From: Tillandsia leiboldiana
Taxonomy: Eukaryota; Streptophyta; Magnoliopsida; Poales; Bromeliaceae
Direction: 5' to 3'
Assembly (NCBI GenBank): GCA_029204045.2
Contig: CM055066.1
Span: forward strand, 48,731,863 to 48,795,862
DNA: 64,000 nucleotides
Shown: one piece after another, positions 1-10,929 of the stretch
Position numbering within the stretch: the first letter of the stretch is position 1
Layout of the letters: each line of letters begins with the position of its first letter
Notes under the pieces: model-generated
What the model was told of the DNA's origin: nothing
What the model saw: only the letters and a program-made list of their open reading frames with translations
Databases searched by the model: none
Program-made: the position numbers and the translations under genes

Positions 1-348
1 ATCCAATTCGATTTATCATTTCTATTCCAATCATGAACTAAACATATTCTTAAAGGTAAAAATGATTTTCATTCCTATATACCTAGATTGGTTCAAAGTC
101 TTATTTTGAAAAATTTGAGTTTCGACTGGAGATAAAATTACAATTAACCAAACAATGAAAGTGGGTATTTACAGTCAAAAATCTCTTCATCCCTCTAGAC
201 TTCCAGTGAAACAAACACACCTATGTATACACTTAATTTACTGAATCAGTCCTAGTTTGGTAATATGATGACTAAAAATATTATTTTTATATTATAGAAA
301 TACTAAAGATTTTAAAAACATTTTCAAACTTTTTTTTTTTCTTTTATA
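1..348. other. AT-rich 3' flank, no gene seen
   Basis: AT-rich sequence with homopolymer runs lies downstream of the minus-strand gene. I see no coding potential, RNA gene or recognisable repeat. Confidence 0.5.
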
Positions 349-594
349 CTATAAAATTACAGTTGCAAGCTTATGCAGAGCGTCCGATATTTGTTTTACA
401 TCTTCCATGCGAAAACATTTAATTCTCATAAGATATTCTTCACTGTTAATCAAAAGGTCCAATACTGTATGTATATTGGACCTTTTGAGACAATTATAGG
501 TCCTGAATGGCAATTCTAATTGGCCAATAAAAATACAATTCAATTGAATTCCTTTTTTGGTTTTCTTTGGATTAGTTAATCTATCTTGAAAGGT
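349..594 (-). pseudogene. rpoA: fragment resembling plastid rpoA C-terminal domain (probable plastid-derived insert)
   Basis: The open frame runs about 81 codons from just after a TAA (595-597) to a TAG at 349-351. It contains ELPFRTYNCLKRSNIHT, followed by DLL, an E-rich turn and FRMEDVKQI. This is the helix-hairpin-helix signature of the alpha C-terminal domain of plastid-encoded RNA polymerase. In plastids rpoA is about 330-340 residues, so only the last quarter is present. There is no ATG; the first possible alternative start is a TTG at 541-543. Substitutions such as KCFRMED where plastid proteins usually have EHFRIED suggest an old nuclear copy. It sits about 240 bp past the stop codon of the minus-strand gene on the same strand. 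A spliced or read-through 3' extension of that gene therefore cannot be excluded. The identification comes from recalled family motifs, not a search. Confidence 0.68.
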
Positions 595-831
595 TTAAAA
601 ATGGACAATAATCTCCAAAACTGATAAGCAGATACAAGGCTTTCTTTCTATCATTTCCTTGTAGAAATCCTCCATTGGTTTTCAACCATCTGTAAGAATT
701 CTCCTGAGCAAAAAATGATTACATAATACAAAAAACCTTAGTGCATTAGCTGTCAATGTAACTTCAAATCATTTCTTAAGAGAACAGTAATACATAGGTA
801 AGATACAGAATTAAACGATGTCGATGTGCCT

Positions 832-1101
832 CTATTGCTCAGTTGCTGAATTCATTCGAAACGTTATCAGGCGAACAGCTGCATTAGCTGATGAAAACGG
901 CCCATGGAAGCTCTGCCGGTAAGAAAGAGTTTCCAATTCTCCAACCATCTTCAGCAATATGTCACCCAAATCAGTCTGTTTCGCTGTCAGAGATTCATAG
1001 AACGAGCGTGCTGCAGTTTTGCTAATCTCTTCGTTGGTTGGCTCAGGACAGTACTCATCGTCGAGCCATTTGTGCAGAGTTTCTCTGAGCCATTCTGATT
1101 C
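832..1101 (-). CDS. exon 2 (terminal) of a predicted plastid-targeted protein of unknown function
   Basis: The exon follows a TTAATTACAG acceptor and opens in phase 0 with ESEWLRETLHKWLDDEY. It encodes 89 residues and ends with TAG at 832-834. The translation is amphipathic and mostly helical, including the stretches EEISKTAARSFYESL and ETLSYRQSFHGPFSSANAA. It joins in frame to exon 1 at 16501, where PSKALQ is followed by ESEWL, giving 189 residues. The composition is that of an ordinary conserved protein: balanced residues, no low complexity and no internal stop. I recall no functional name or domain for it. The body is small, charged and probably stromal if the exon 1 transit peptide is real. 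RNA-seq across the junction would settle the model. Confidence 0.72.
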   Translation of the reverse strand, partial: ESEWLRETLHKWLDDEYCPEPTNEEISKTAARSFYESLTAKQTDLGDILLKMVGELETLSYRQSFHGPFSSANAAVRLITFRMNSATEQ

Positions 1102-1798
1102 CTGTAATTAAGAGCAATGGAAGGTGAGATACCGAATTCATACATGCACCAACAGTCTTTTTTCCTGCAATATATTGGAAGTAAAAATTCATAACTGAAG
1201 ATAAAATAGTGCCACATCTCAGGATTAGGAAAATGAACAAGCTTTTTGTATAATGATATAGCTACTACATATCGACGTCTAAAACAGAGTAAAATGGTGA
1301 TGGCACGAGCATATACATAAGAATAGATATTCATAGAGCAATCGCTCGTATTACACAGGTTCGCAGGAAACTACTCATTTTTTCTAAGAGCTAGGGACAC
1401 AAACGATTTTTAATCTCCGTTTAGCAAGATTGATGAATCGTATATTTCGCTTGATATGTTCATCCATGGTATTAATGTCGAGTTCAAAGAATAATGCAAT
1501 TGACAAAGGATGTAGCCAGTTTCTACAGAATTATACTGAGGATGGAAGATCTACAAGCAAAGGCATTTTCAGCATGAGGTATATACTGTTGGTCTCATTA
1601 GATTGTTCTAGAAGATAAGATAATCGTGTTGGTTATATATCTTGTTTATTGTCAGAATTTCGAAAGACAAATTGGCCATTGAAAATTAATAGAGTCATAA
1701 ACACCGCAAGATTCCGAACTTACAGCCAAGTTTCACTCTGGTCCTAAAACTTTTCAGTTGGATGTTCGACACTCAAGTATTTGACGGTGTTTCACTTA

Positions 1799-2466
1799 GA
1801 CCTTGTTTGAATGTCTGAATAAGATATCCAATCAGTATGAAGTTTTTCTCATGTAATTGGAGATTAGGAGTTTGATTTTTGCTCTTCGAAAAGTCTTGGT
1901 AACCACGATTTGGAAGGATAGCATATTTCACCTGCGAGATGATTTATCTTATACTGAAAAAGTAATTTGAAGGCCAAATATGATATTCTACATGCCATCA
2001 CATTTGTCGGGCCCTGTTTGGATGTCGGAATAAGTTATCCAAGGATATCTTATTCTATGTGAGAATTTTCTAGGATGATTGTGAAAAAGGAGTTTGATTT
2101 TTTGCATCTTCATTATCCATAATTTAATAGGATAGCATATTTCATGTGACACCCCAATAGTTCCACATCGAATGTGATTGGGATTGTGATTGGGTATATA
2201 AAAGACATTGACATTAGTAATAATAACTGGACTTAAACATTTTGGGTTGTGGTTTGGGCCCAACGAGTTATTATTGCTAGTCGGTCGGGCGTTACATTTC
2301 ATCTACGAGATAATTTATTTTATTCCGAAAAAACAATTTGGAGACCAAATATGGTATTCCATTTTGAAACATTTGATCACACTCCTTATCAATCAATTGT
2401 ACAAATATATTTCTTAAGTTAACGAGATATACGAACAAGATATTCATGCATCCAAACAAGACCCCC
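1799..2466. mobile_element. duplicated Tourist/Harbinger-like MITE
   Basis: Two imperfect tandem copies start at about 1799 (GACCTTGTTTGAATGTC) and 2010 (GGCCCTGTTTGGATGTC). Both continue through matching blocks such as GCATATTTCA and GAGAT(G/A)ATTTAT. The right end near 2466 reads as the reverse complement GGGGTCTTGTTTGGATG, so terminal inverted repeats are visible. No clean target duplication was found. The second copy is interrupted by the small element at 2145-2296. Confidence 0.55.
2145..2296 (+). mobile_element. 152-bp solo LTR (TRIM-like) with TTTCA target duplication
   Basis: The element begins TGTGACACCCC and ends GGGCGTTACA. It is flanked by perfect 5-bp TTTCA duplications at 2140-2144 and 2297-2301. 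The first MITE copy shows the empty site (GCATATTTCACC), which proves the insertion. TG...CA ends with a 5-bp duplication are typical of LTR elements, and the length suits a terminal-repeat retrotransposon in miniature. Only one LTR is present. Confidence 0.75.
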
Positions 2467-3689
2467 CTCTACGAATTAGTACAAGCTTCTTGTGTAAACC
2501 AAAGAGATATGCCGCATAGAATATTGATGGATTCAAACATGAACTTAGTCTAATAAATCTGTCCTCACTGAGTTACTGTTGGAGGAGAACCTGCACGTGG
2601 TGCATCCAGCCATCCGTGCTGATGGATTTCTGGTGCACAGGTTCATAAGGGCAGGTAATAAAATTTCCTGTAGGGTAAGGGCTAAAATGAATCACTTCCA
2701 AATGTTTGAGGTGTCGAATCTCCGACTAAAAAGTCCAAGAGAAAGTTGTGAGTAAAACCTTCAAAAAGAAGAGCGAAAAAAGAAGAAAAAGCCGTGTCCT
2801 ACTCTCTCTGTGTCTTCTTTCATCTCTTCTTTCATACCCGTACTCCAAGTGACCAAATAGATATGAATGCTCAAATGGTAACCAAATGGAATCTCTAAAG
2901 AATTTAAAACCATCTTTTGCACATTTCATTCATCTTTTCTTCTTGAATCCACTATTTTGCCAATAAATCCATTCATTTATTAACCTATTTATTCTCCCTT
3001 TAGCCATCTCAACATCCTTGATAATAATTCACATTCATCAGTTAGATTGTGAAGCTAAAAATGTATATAACTTACTTGAATTGTAGACCATTTTGATTCA
3101 ACTACCCAACCTTTCAAAATTTTGATTTTAGTACCCAACCTTTCAATTTGACTGATTTTAAGTCATTTTATGGCTCTTTTGTTACAAAATTTAAGCTAAT
3201 TTTTTACTTTAATGAATTTATAGATACATGAATTGTACAAAATATACAAACTAAACTTATATAAATAAATGATGCATTTAAATTTTGAAGTTAAAAAGTC
3301 ATTCACTGATCCAAATCAAACGTATTAGAAGGTTAGCTGGCAAAAGCAAAATTTTTAAAGGTTAGCTAATCAGATCAAAACGGATGATTGTTGAGGTCAG
3401 TTCGATACATTTTTTACCAATTGCGAAACTTAAGCTATATAACTGTCTGCGATCTTGAATGACTCATCTCGCGCAGTTCATCTTTTTCGGGTTTTCCGTG
3501 GGATGGTATTCACGATTCAGATGAATATTTATATGTGGATGGGTGTAGGTGGGTATGTGTATGGGTATCAGGTATTGCGGATCCATGACTTCCAATAGAC
3601 GCAAGCATCTATTGTTAATTACCCCCATGTGATCGGGGCACCTTCGATTAAAAGACCTTTGTGAGAAGAATAGAATAAATCGTATCCTA

Positions 3690-4365
3690 ATGATTGACCA
3701 AATTCTAAGTATATGTGTTAGAATTTAGCTGGATTTGAAATTGACTTGATCCCGATTATATGTGTTGAGAACTAGTCGACATTAAACTCTAATTATATGT
3801 GTTAGAATTTAATTGGGTTCAATTGGCTCTAAGTATATGTATTAGAGTCCAATTATATTTGATTCCATATTTATGTTCCAAAGTGAAGATATGACCAAAC
3901 CCCAAGGATATGTATTGAAGTGGGTCGGATTTGATGCTACTCAAAAGTAGGAGGTGGCTAAGTCCTATATGTATTAGGATTGGCCGAGTTTGATATGTTT
4001 TTCACTCTAGTTATATGTGCTAGAGTGAGAATTTGACTAAACCCTAAGTATATGTATTATGATTCATCAAATTTGATTGATATTTCACTCTAAATATGTG
4101 TGCTAGAGCAAAAGGTTGACTAACCCTAAGTATATGTATTAGGATTAGTTGAGTTGATTTGGTTTCTACCCTAGATATATGTGCTAGAGTAAAAGGTTAA
4201 CTACACCCTAAGTATATGTATTAGGGTTAGTTGGGTTGATTTGAATGAACTCTAGGTATATGTGTTAGAGCTCGATCGAATTGGATTTGGCTAAATTCTA
4301 AATATATGATTTAGAATTTAGTCGGTTTGAATATAATTTTGCCTTAATTATATGTGTTAAGGCGA
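3690..4365. repeat. degenerate minisatellite, unit ~50-60 bp
   Basis: About a dozen diverged units are built on CTAAGTATATGTATTAGG followed by a TTGGRTTTGA-like spacer. Unit length varies and copies differ at many positions, so the array is old. No protein or structural role is apparent. A short GAATGGGTTTTGGGTTTT repeat follows at 4369-4450. Confidence 0.8.
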
Positions 4366-4614
4366 TGGGGTTGAATGGGTTTTGGGTTTTATTTATGGAT
4401 TGAATGGGTTTTAGGTTTTTTATTTGTGGATCGAATGGGTTTTGGATTTTATTTACAAGTGGACTGGATTCGTGGCCCGTATATGGACTGGGCGCTATTT
4501 ATTAGGCCTCTTTGAATTGGACTTAGGCTCCAAGTTGATTAGGGCTCATTTAAATCTTGTTTGAAATCGACTCTGGATTCAAAGAAATTCCTGTTTATTT
4601 CGATATTTCCTTTA

Positions 4615-5770
4615 TTTTATTTTGATTTGGGATCCGAAGAAAATCCCTTATTTTATCTTGGGATCCAAAGAAATTTTCTTTTTAAAATGATTTGGGGTCC
4701 GAAAAATACCGTTTATTTTATTTTGATGTGGGGTCCGAAGAAATCCCCTTTTTAAAATTATTTGGGATCAAAAGAAGTCCATTTTTAAAATTATTTGGGA
4801 TCCGAAGAAGTCCCTTTTATCTTTTTTACATGATTTGGGATCCGAAGAAATCCATTTTGAAATAATTTGCGATCCGAAGAAGTCCCTTTTATTTTTTTTA
4901 AATGATTTGGGATCCGAAGAAGTCCCTTTTTAAAATTATTTGGGATCCGAAGAAGTCCCTTTTTAAAATTATTTGGGATCCGAAGAAGTCCCTTTTATTT
5001 TTTTTACATGATTTGGGATCCGAAGAAATCCCTTTTGAAATAATTTGGGATCCGAAGAACTTCCTTTTTTAAAATTATTTGGGATCCGAAGAAGTCCCTT
5101 TTTAAAATTATTTGGAATCCGAAGAAGTCCCTTTTATTTTTTTACATGATTTGGAATTCGAAGAAATCCCTTTTGAAATAATTTGGGATCCGAAGAAGTC
5201 CCTTTTTTTAAAATTATTTGGGATCCGAAGAAGTCCCTTTTATTTTTTAAATGATTTGGGATCCGAAGAAATCCCTTTTGACATAATTTGAGATCCGAAG
5301 AAATCCATTTTTTAAATGATTTGGGATCCAAAGAAATCCCTTTTGAAATAATTTTAAAATTATTTGGGATCCGAAGAAGTCGCTTTTTAAAATTATTTGG
5401 GATCCGAAGAAGTCCCTTTTTTAAAATTGTTTGGGATCCGAAGAAGTCCCTTTTTAGAATAATTTGGGATCCGAAGAAGTCCTTTTTATTTTTTAAATGA
5501 TTTGGGATCCGAAAAAATCTCTTTTGAAATAATTTGGAATCCGAAGAAGTCCCTTTTTTAAAATTATTTGGAATCCGAAGAAGTCCCTTTTTAAAATTAT
5601 TTGGGATCCGAAGATGTCCCTTTTTAAAATTATTTGGGATCCGAAGAAGGCCCTTTTATTTTTTTAAATGATTTGGGATCCGAATAAGTCCTTTTTTAAA
5701 ATTATTTGGGATCCGAAGAATCCCTTTTTAAAATTATTTGGGATCCTCAGAAATCCCTTTTTTTTTTTAC
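4615..5770. repeat. BamHI-site minisatellite, ~30+ copies of a 30-45 bp unit
   Basis: The unit is ATTTGGGATCCGAAGAAGTC followed by CCTTTTT and an AAAATTATTT or ATGATTT spacer. I count roughly 33 copies by eye. Two spacer types alternate: a short T/A-run form and a longer form with ACATGA or AATGA. This suggests a higher-order unit of three or four monomers. ORFs across it (for example 5288-5500) are translations of the repeat, not genes. Confidence 0.92.
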
Positions 5771-5961
5771 GCCAACAATAACTACTATACAAAAGTATTT
5801 AGACTTGACAAATCCTTCTTACCCATCAGTATTATGCCGTTGTATTACTACTCATAAATATCCTACATGCCTAGCTAGACTCTACTAAAATATATTTAAT
5901 AAAAAAAAAAAGTTAGGGCCTGCTTTGGGTGCATGAAAGTCTCTTTTGTTCACTCAAGGGC

Positions 5962-7760
5962 TGTTAGATGTATGCCCTAGAAGCCAACTTGGCTGACACA
6001 TGTATTCTTTCTAGGATATAAATTTGTATTTGACATTTTACATTATGAATGCTTATTGGATTTTTATTACCATTCATGTTGTGTATGTGTCTATGAATTG
6101 TCCAAGGAATTAATAAGATGATGATACGTATTCTCAATAGTTGAGAATTTGAGACATGTATCATTAAAGATTAATTCCTAAATGCTCTCGATCGATAGAT
6201 CATCACGGGGGCAGTGATTGATCCGGTGAGATTGGTGCACAGGTTGCTTCCCTTTTAGGGTAGACGAGTCTCGAGTCAACAGTTTGGGGACACTGGAGCG
6301 AATGTGCAGGTGGTTGTTGGAGAACAAGGGTACCGAGAGTGACCATCACGAGAAGTCACTTGGATGTCTACTCACTCGTCAGTGACTTACTCGATGTTGC
6401 AGTAGTGTGACTGATCCTTTGAACTGCGGTGTCTCGGTTATTCACAATGGGGTTACTGTAGTTTGATTGTACATACACTTGGTCCCTAGCCATTTGGGTC
6501 CTTGCCGTCCATGTTGGCTGCAGTAGGTTCGTTGTAGGAATAGGGTGTACACCTATATGGAATCTATCGCCCTTAGTAGATAAGGGAGTTAGTCCTATGT
6601 GATTTATGAGACCGAATTTAGAAGATTTTGGCCAAGGCATAGTAAATAACGAAAAAGATTTCCGATATTAGAAACTCGAGTCGAATAAATTTGACATATG
6701 ACAGACGGTAGGGTTTGACGAGCAATTCCATGACTCCATCTAGTCGGGACTCCTGATAGAAGGATTGTGTCACACGTTAACTGCACCTAGAGGTTCAGTA
6801 TTCCATTCTACTGGAATGCCACTACATGCTACTAGACGCCACTGGTGGATTGTGGGACTCACGAAAATTATCCAGATGATCGATAATTCTTATTGGGCTG
6901 AGTTTGAATTGTTCTAACCCACTGAAAGGAGTTTCAGTGATATTGTTGATGTTGATCACAATATATCTCACTACCAGATAGAATAGAACCTATGGGGTCA
7001 CACACATAAGAGGTTATGACTAATCCGATAGTTGGATCGCGATTTTTGAATCGCCTGAGTACTTAATTGTTAATATGTTGATAATTAGACTAATTTGTAA
7101 TTATTACAAATTACGGATATTAAAGTGCAAATGTTATAAGAGAGGACTTACTAATAGTTAGTGAGTTGTGAGAGGACTTAAGTACAAATATTGCGTTAAT
7201 GATTTGATTTGATCAAATTAGGATTGAGTTCAAGTATAATTAAATTAGGATTTAATCTATTGAACTGATTAGGGATAAGATAAACTTAAATCTAATTTTA
7301 AGTTTATCTTAATGTTTATCTAAATGATTATAAAAGGAATTATATCGCTCTTTATATGTATGAGTTTTCTTTAAGAGAAAAAAAAAGAAAAGAGAAAACC
7401 TTAGCAGTCATCTTTTTCCTCGTCTTCCTCTTTTCTAAATATCCACATTCAAAGAAATATGTTCTCTGCAAGGGAGCTAGTACCCCTGTGAGAATTTCGA
7501 TCAGATTGACGACCTCGTGTGGATACCCGTAGAGACCGGACGCGTGTGCGGTTTCAAGAGAACCAAATTCCACGATCATCACATTGCGGTGTAGATCTCC
7601 CTGCGCAAAGATGAAGATTAGATCTTCCTCTTTCTTTTTAATCTTAAATACATGAGGGATCCTATTTTGCGTGGTTTTTGAGATTGGATCTCAAGTTTTT
7701 TAAATATTTATTTATTTGATTTTTTTTTCCGCTGCGTTTATATTGCTCAAAATCCTAACA
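5962..7760 (+). mobile_element. 1.8-kb Angela/BARE-like Copia solo LTR with AGGGC target duplication
   Basis: The sequence begins TGTTAGATGTATGCCC and ends AAATCCTAACA, with a 6-bp terminal inverted repeat TGTTAG/CTAACA. Perfect 5-bp AGGGC duplications flank it at 5957-5961 and 7761-7765. The ATGCCCTAGA start and the TTCCGCTGCG run near the 3' end match the long LTRs of the Angela/BARE clade as I recall them. There is no PBS, gag or pol, so this is a solo LTR left by LTR-LTR recombination. It carries no coding sequence. Confidence 0.85.
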
Positions 7761-7846
7761 AGGGCAATGACATAATTGATAAATGAGTGAGCATCTTTGT
7801 CAAGCCGGATGAAAATACATAAATTCATGGGGGACAAAAAACATCC

Positions 7847-8695
7847 ATGATGGGTAGCGAGCATCTTTGTCGAGCCGGACTCAAGGTAGAAAGAGATTCT
7901 CCTCCCCGAATCAAAGCTTCACAAAGTAGTGGTGAAGCAGCTGCACAGAGAGAGAGGGTGTCAGTGTCAAGAGAGGTTCACGGGGGAGTCCACCAGAAGA
8001 GACTGAGAGTAGAGGGCCCCTTCAAGGGTACGATTCCTAGGAAGGTGAAAGGGTCCTGTCAGTTGACGGAACTCGACCTAGAGCTGGAAATAAGATTCCA
8101 AAGGCTGAAATCGAAGTTACACGAAGGGGGAAGTGCTTATGGCTACGATCTTGACAAGGAATCTAACACTACCATGGATAAAGAAGGGCACAAAGATAAG
8201 AAGACAAACAACCAGATTTCGTGGGCAGATCACAAAGGAAAACCCTTAACCATGAGCTATCTCTTCATTGAAGATCTCCCTCCTTCGGCCAGCGGACAGG
8301 TCAACACCTTGCCCTTGGCTTCAGAGAAGGAGAGTCGTGGGGGACAAGATAAGATCCATGGGTCTAAGAAGGAACCCCTATCGGAGATGGAACCTAGGAG
8401 GCCTAGGTCCTATAAAGAAGTGCTCATGCAGCCGAGTGCACAGGATAGAGCTTTTCTCTCAACTAAGCGGAGGTGCCTGGATCGATCGACGGTCAAGTCG
8501 GAGAAGAGTAGAGCGGTAGTGGAGGGAAGGTGCTTCAAATGCCTTGCAAGAGATCATTGGGCTCGAGATTGTAGAGACCCACTGAGGTGTGCAAGGTGCT
8601 TCAGGACTAGACACTACGCCCGTAACTGTGTGCACACGATGTATCGAGCTCGTGGAGGATGCAATGGGCCGTGCGATTTTGTCCTCGCGTTATAA
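7847..8695 (+). pseudogene. LINE ORF1, N-terminal part with two CCHC zinc knuckles
   Basis: This 282-codon frame starts near the 5' end of the LINE. Residues 1-230 are polar, basic and low in structure. Near the C-terminus are two knuckles of the C-x2-C-x4-H-x4-C type: CFKCLARDHWARDC, then CARCFRTRHYARNC. They are typical of the RNA-binding ORF1 protein of plant L1 elements, which packages LINE RNA. The frame stops at 8693-8695 and the DUF4283-like segment resumes in another frame at 8865, so ORF1 is split. The ATG at 7847 is the first in this frame. Confidence 0.75.
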
Positions 8696-8864
8696 AGGTC
8701 TTCATCCCTCTCACGGAGGGCTACCGAACTCGGCAACAGCAATGTCGGAGAGCAGTTCTCGCAACTACCTTTGGACCGGCCAACCTTGGGCATTATCCAT
8801 AGGGCACAATCGCGAATGATCTTGCAGGTCGCTTTGGAGGTTTCTCGAACGACTTCCTAGAAGC

Positions 8865-9623
8865 TTGCTTTCGGGAGAGGGATTTCGTGATTTTTTGGCC
8901 TCAATGGGTGCAGTCCAATGGGTGCAGTCGGAGGATTTGATTCGGAGGAACAGTGTTCGCCTGTCTCACTGCCGTCTCCGATGCTTCGCGTTGAACCCAT
9001 ACAGAGATGCTGTCCGCTCGCGGCTTACCTACAAGGTGTGGATCAAATTATTGAATTTGCCTTACGAGTGTTCGTCTGAGTGCAAGGTCGTATCTATTGT
9101 CAATGGATTCGAAAGATATTTGCGGGCTGGCGACAGCAGTCGAAATTTGCTAGATATTAATTACTTCAAGTGCCAAGTTGCGGTGGTTGATTCGACAGAC
9201 ATACTCGAAAATCATTTCATCACTCTGGGGGACCTCATAGTGATTGTTAGGGTGAAATTAGAAAGTACTGCGCCTTTCAGAGGCGACGATCGGGAAATAC
9301 TCTTTGCGGGTGGTGACCCTAATAAAGGAGGTGATCAAATGGATCCTATGGGACGACAGTTAGCTAGGTGGACCAGAAAGGCAGGAGGTGTCGCGGATGA
9401 CATTGTTTCTGGTGTAGGCGAAGCCTCTGACCAAAGTGACTCTTGGAACTCATTCGAGATTAGAGATAGATGGCGGACAGTGGAACCGGCAGTGGGAGGG
9501 GTCTGCTGGACTGTTCCAGTCATCGGCGGCGTTCCGAGCAACAAGGTTCAGAGGTCTTCTCTTGACCCGCTGGGTCTTGCAGCGAATTGTGGTAGGCAGC
9601 ATGGAGAGGGAAGGGGTTGGTGA
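8865..9623 (+). pseudogene. LINE ORF1, downstream DUF4283-like part
   Basis: The 252-codon frame contains FALNPYRDAVRSRLTYKVWI, then LLNLPYECSSECKVVSIVNG and ITLGDLIVIVRVKLES. The pattern of hydrophobic strands around a conserved W resembles the RRM-like DUF4283 region found in plant LINE ORF1 proteins. Here it follows the zinc knuckles rather than preceding them. The remainder up to 9623 is low-complexity and probably frame-shifted. The identification is by pattern only. Confidence 0.5.
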
Positions 9624-10929
9624 TCCAACAGTCCTTGGAAGACCTCAGGAGCTGCAAGTTTCAAACTCTGCCTTACGAGAGGGGTGCTCGAGGCTGGGAG
9701 AAAGAGAAGGGAAAAAAAGGAACCAGGCATTGGACGAGGTCGACGTGGGGCAGGATCATTTTGGGTAAGATCCTTGGCGGAGATCCCGAGATGGATGTAG
9801 AGAAAAGTACAAGGAAGATGCGACTTTGTTCCGGATTCGCAAAAGGTCGGAGAGAGGGCGAGGGGGTTTTGATACTTGGGGGAACGCGGAATGCTGAGAA
9901 AAGAAACAAGCTCGCCTTGCTAGGGCTGGGGGAGAGCAGCGCGATAGGAGCACAGTGGAGTGGTGGTGCGGATGTGGTGGATTCAAAAACGTGGACAGAG
10001 CTAAGGGCCCTGTTCGAGACGGACCTGGGCTTTTGACTATTTGGGGCCTAGGTCCACCTCGTGGTGAGTGGAACAGGAGCGGGAGGCCAGTGGCAAGTAG
10101 GTTGGAGGACCAAACACAACTTGGTGGGCTCGGTCTTACTGGCACCTAATCCGGAGTTGGACGCCAATACACTCTACTTCTTTGCAGTCTCCGAGTTCTG
10201 GCCCTCCTTGGTTGAGGGGGCACTGCACCTCTGCTTGACTCATATTCTCTTTACCGAGGTGGGGAGGGGAGACATCGCAGGAGTTTCGAGGGTCACAAAC
10301 CTTCTTCGAAAGGGCCTAAACTTTACTATAGGAATTAATTACATACTCATATTCTCTTTACCGAGGTGGGGAGGGGAGACATCGCAGGAGTTTCGAGGGT
10401 CACAAACCTTCTTCGAAAGGGCCTAAACTTTACTATAGGAATTAATTACATCGAGGAGTATTACGGAACCGAGCCAAGAGAGAGGGTTATTCAGGACCGG
10501 TTTAAGAGGATACAAGATGAGGGACTTCAACCTAGTCAATATATGGTAGATAGGGCTCGCAGTGATATGGTGGGAGGGGACGCGCTTGCCAAAGACGTAG
10601 GGGATCGAGATAGCCTAAGGGGGGAGCGTGTCCGCACTAGGAAAAGTCAACGATTGGCGAGTTGCGAGAATGACTAGCTATTGGATAGGGCGATTGCACG
10701 CAAAGCCCTGCTCAGGGAAGGGGCAGATAGGGAGCTTTCTAATTTGCGGCTGAGAAGTCCCACAGGCAAAGAGAGCGACGGGGTCGATTGGCAGATTGGA
10801 CTTGTCGGCGGGTAGTAGGATCAGAAACAAGAGTGCTAAGTGCGGGATAATGCTGAATACGAAGGAGGTGCAAGGGTTTTTAGAGTTTCTGGAGTCCTCC
10901 TAGAGGGAACAGTAGGATGCCGTAGTTTG
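9624..10929 (+). other. LINE inter-ORF region with a 107-bp tandem duplication
   Basis: This stretch between ORF1 and the endonuclease has only short broken frames (for example 9617-10036 and 10366-10677). Bases 10238-10344 are repeated almost exactly at 10345-10451, including GAGGTGGGGAGGGGAGACAT. A 107-bp duplication is not a multiple of three and would shift any frame that crosses it. Confidence 0.7.

Noticed and set aside
7352..7582. 76-codon minus-strand ORF at the end of the Copia LTR
   Set aside because: Lies within a solo LTR with defined borders; no recognisable domain, and its end is a run of Lys/Phe-rich low complexity.
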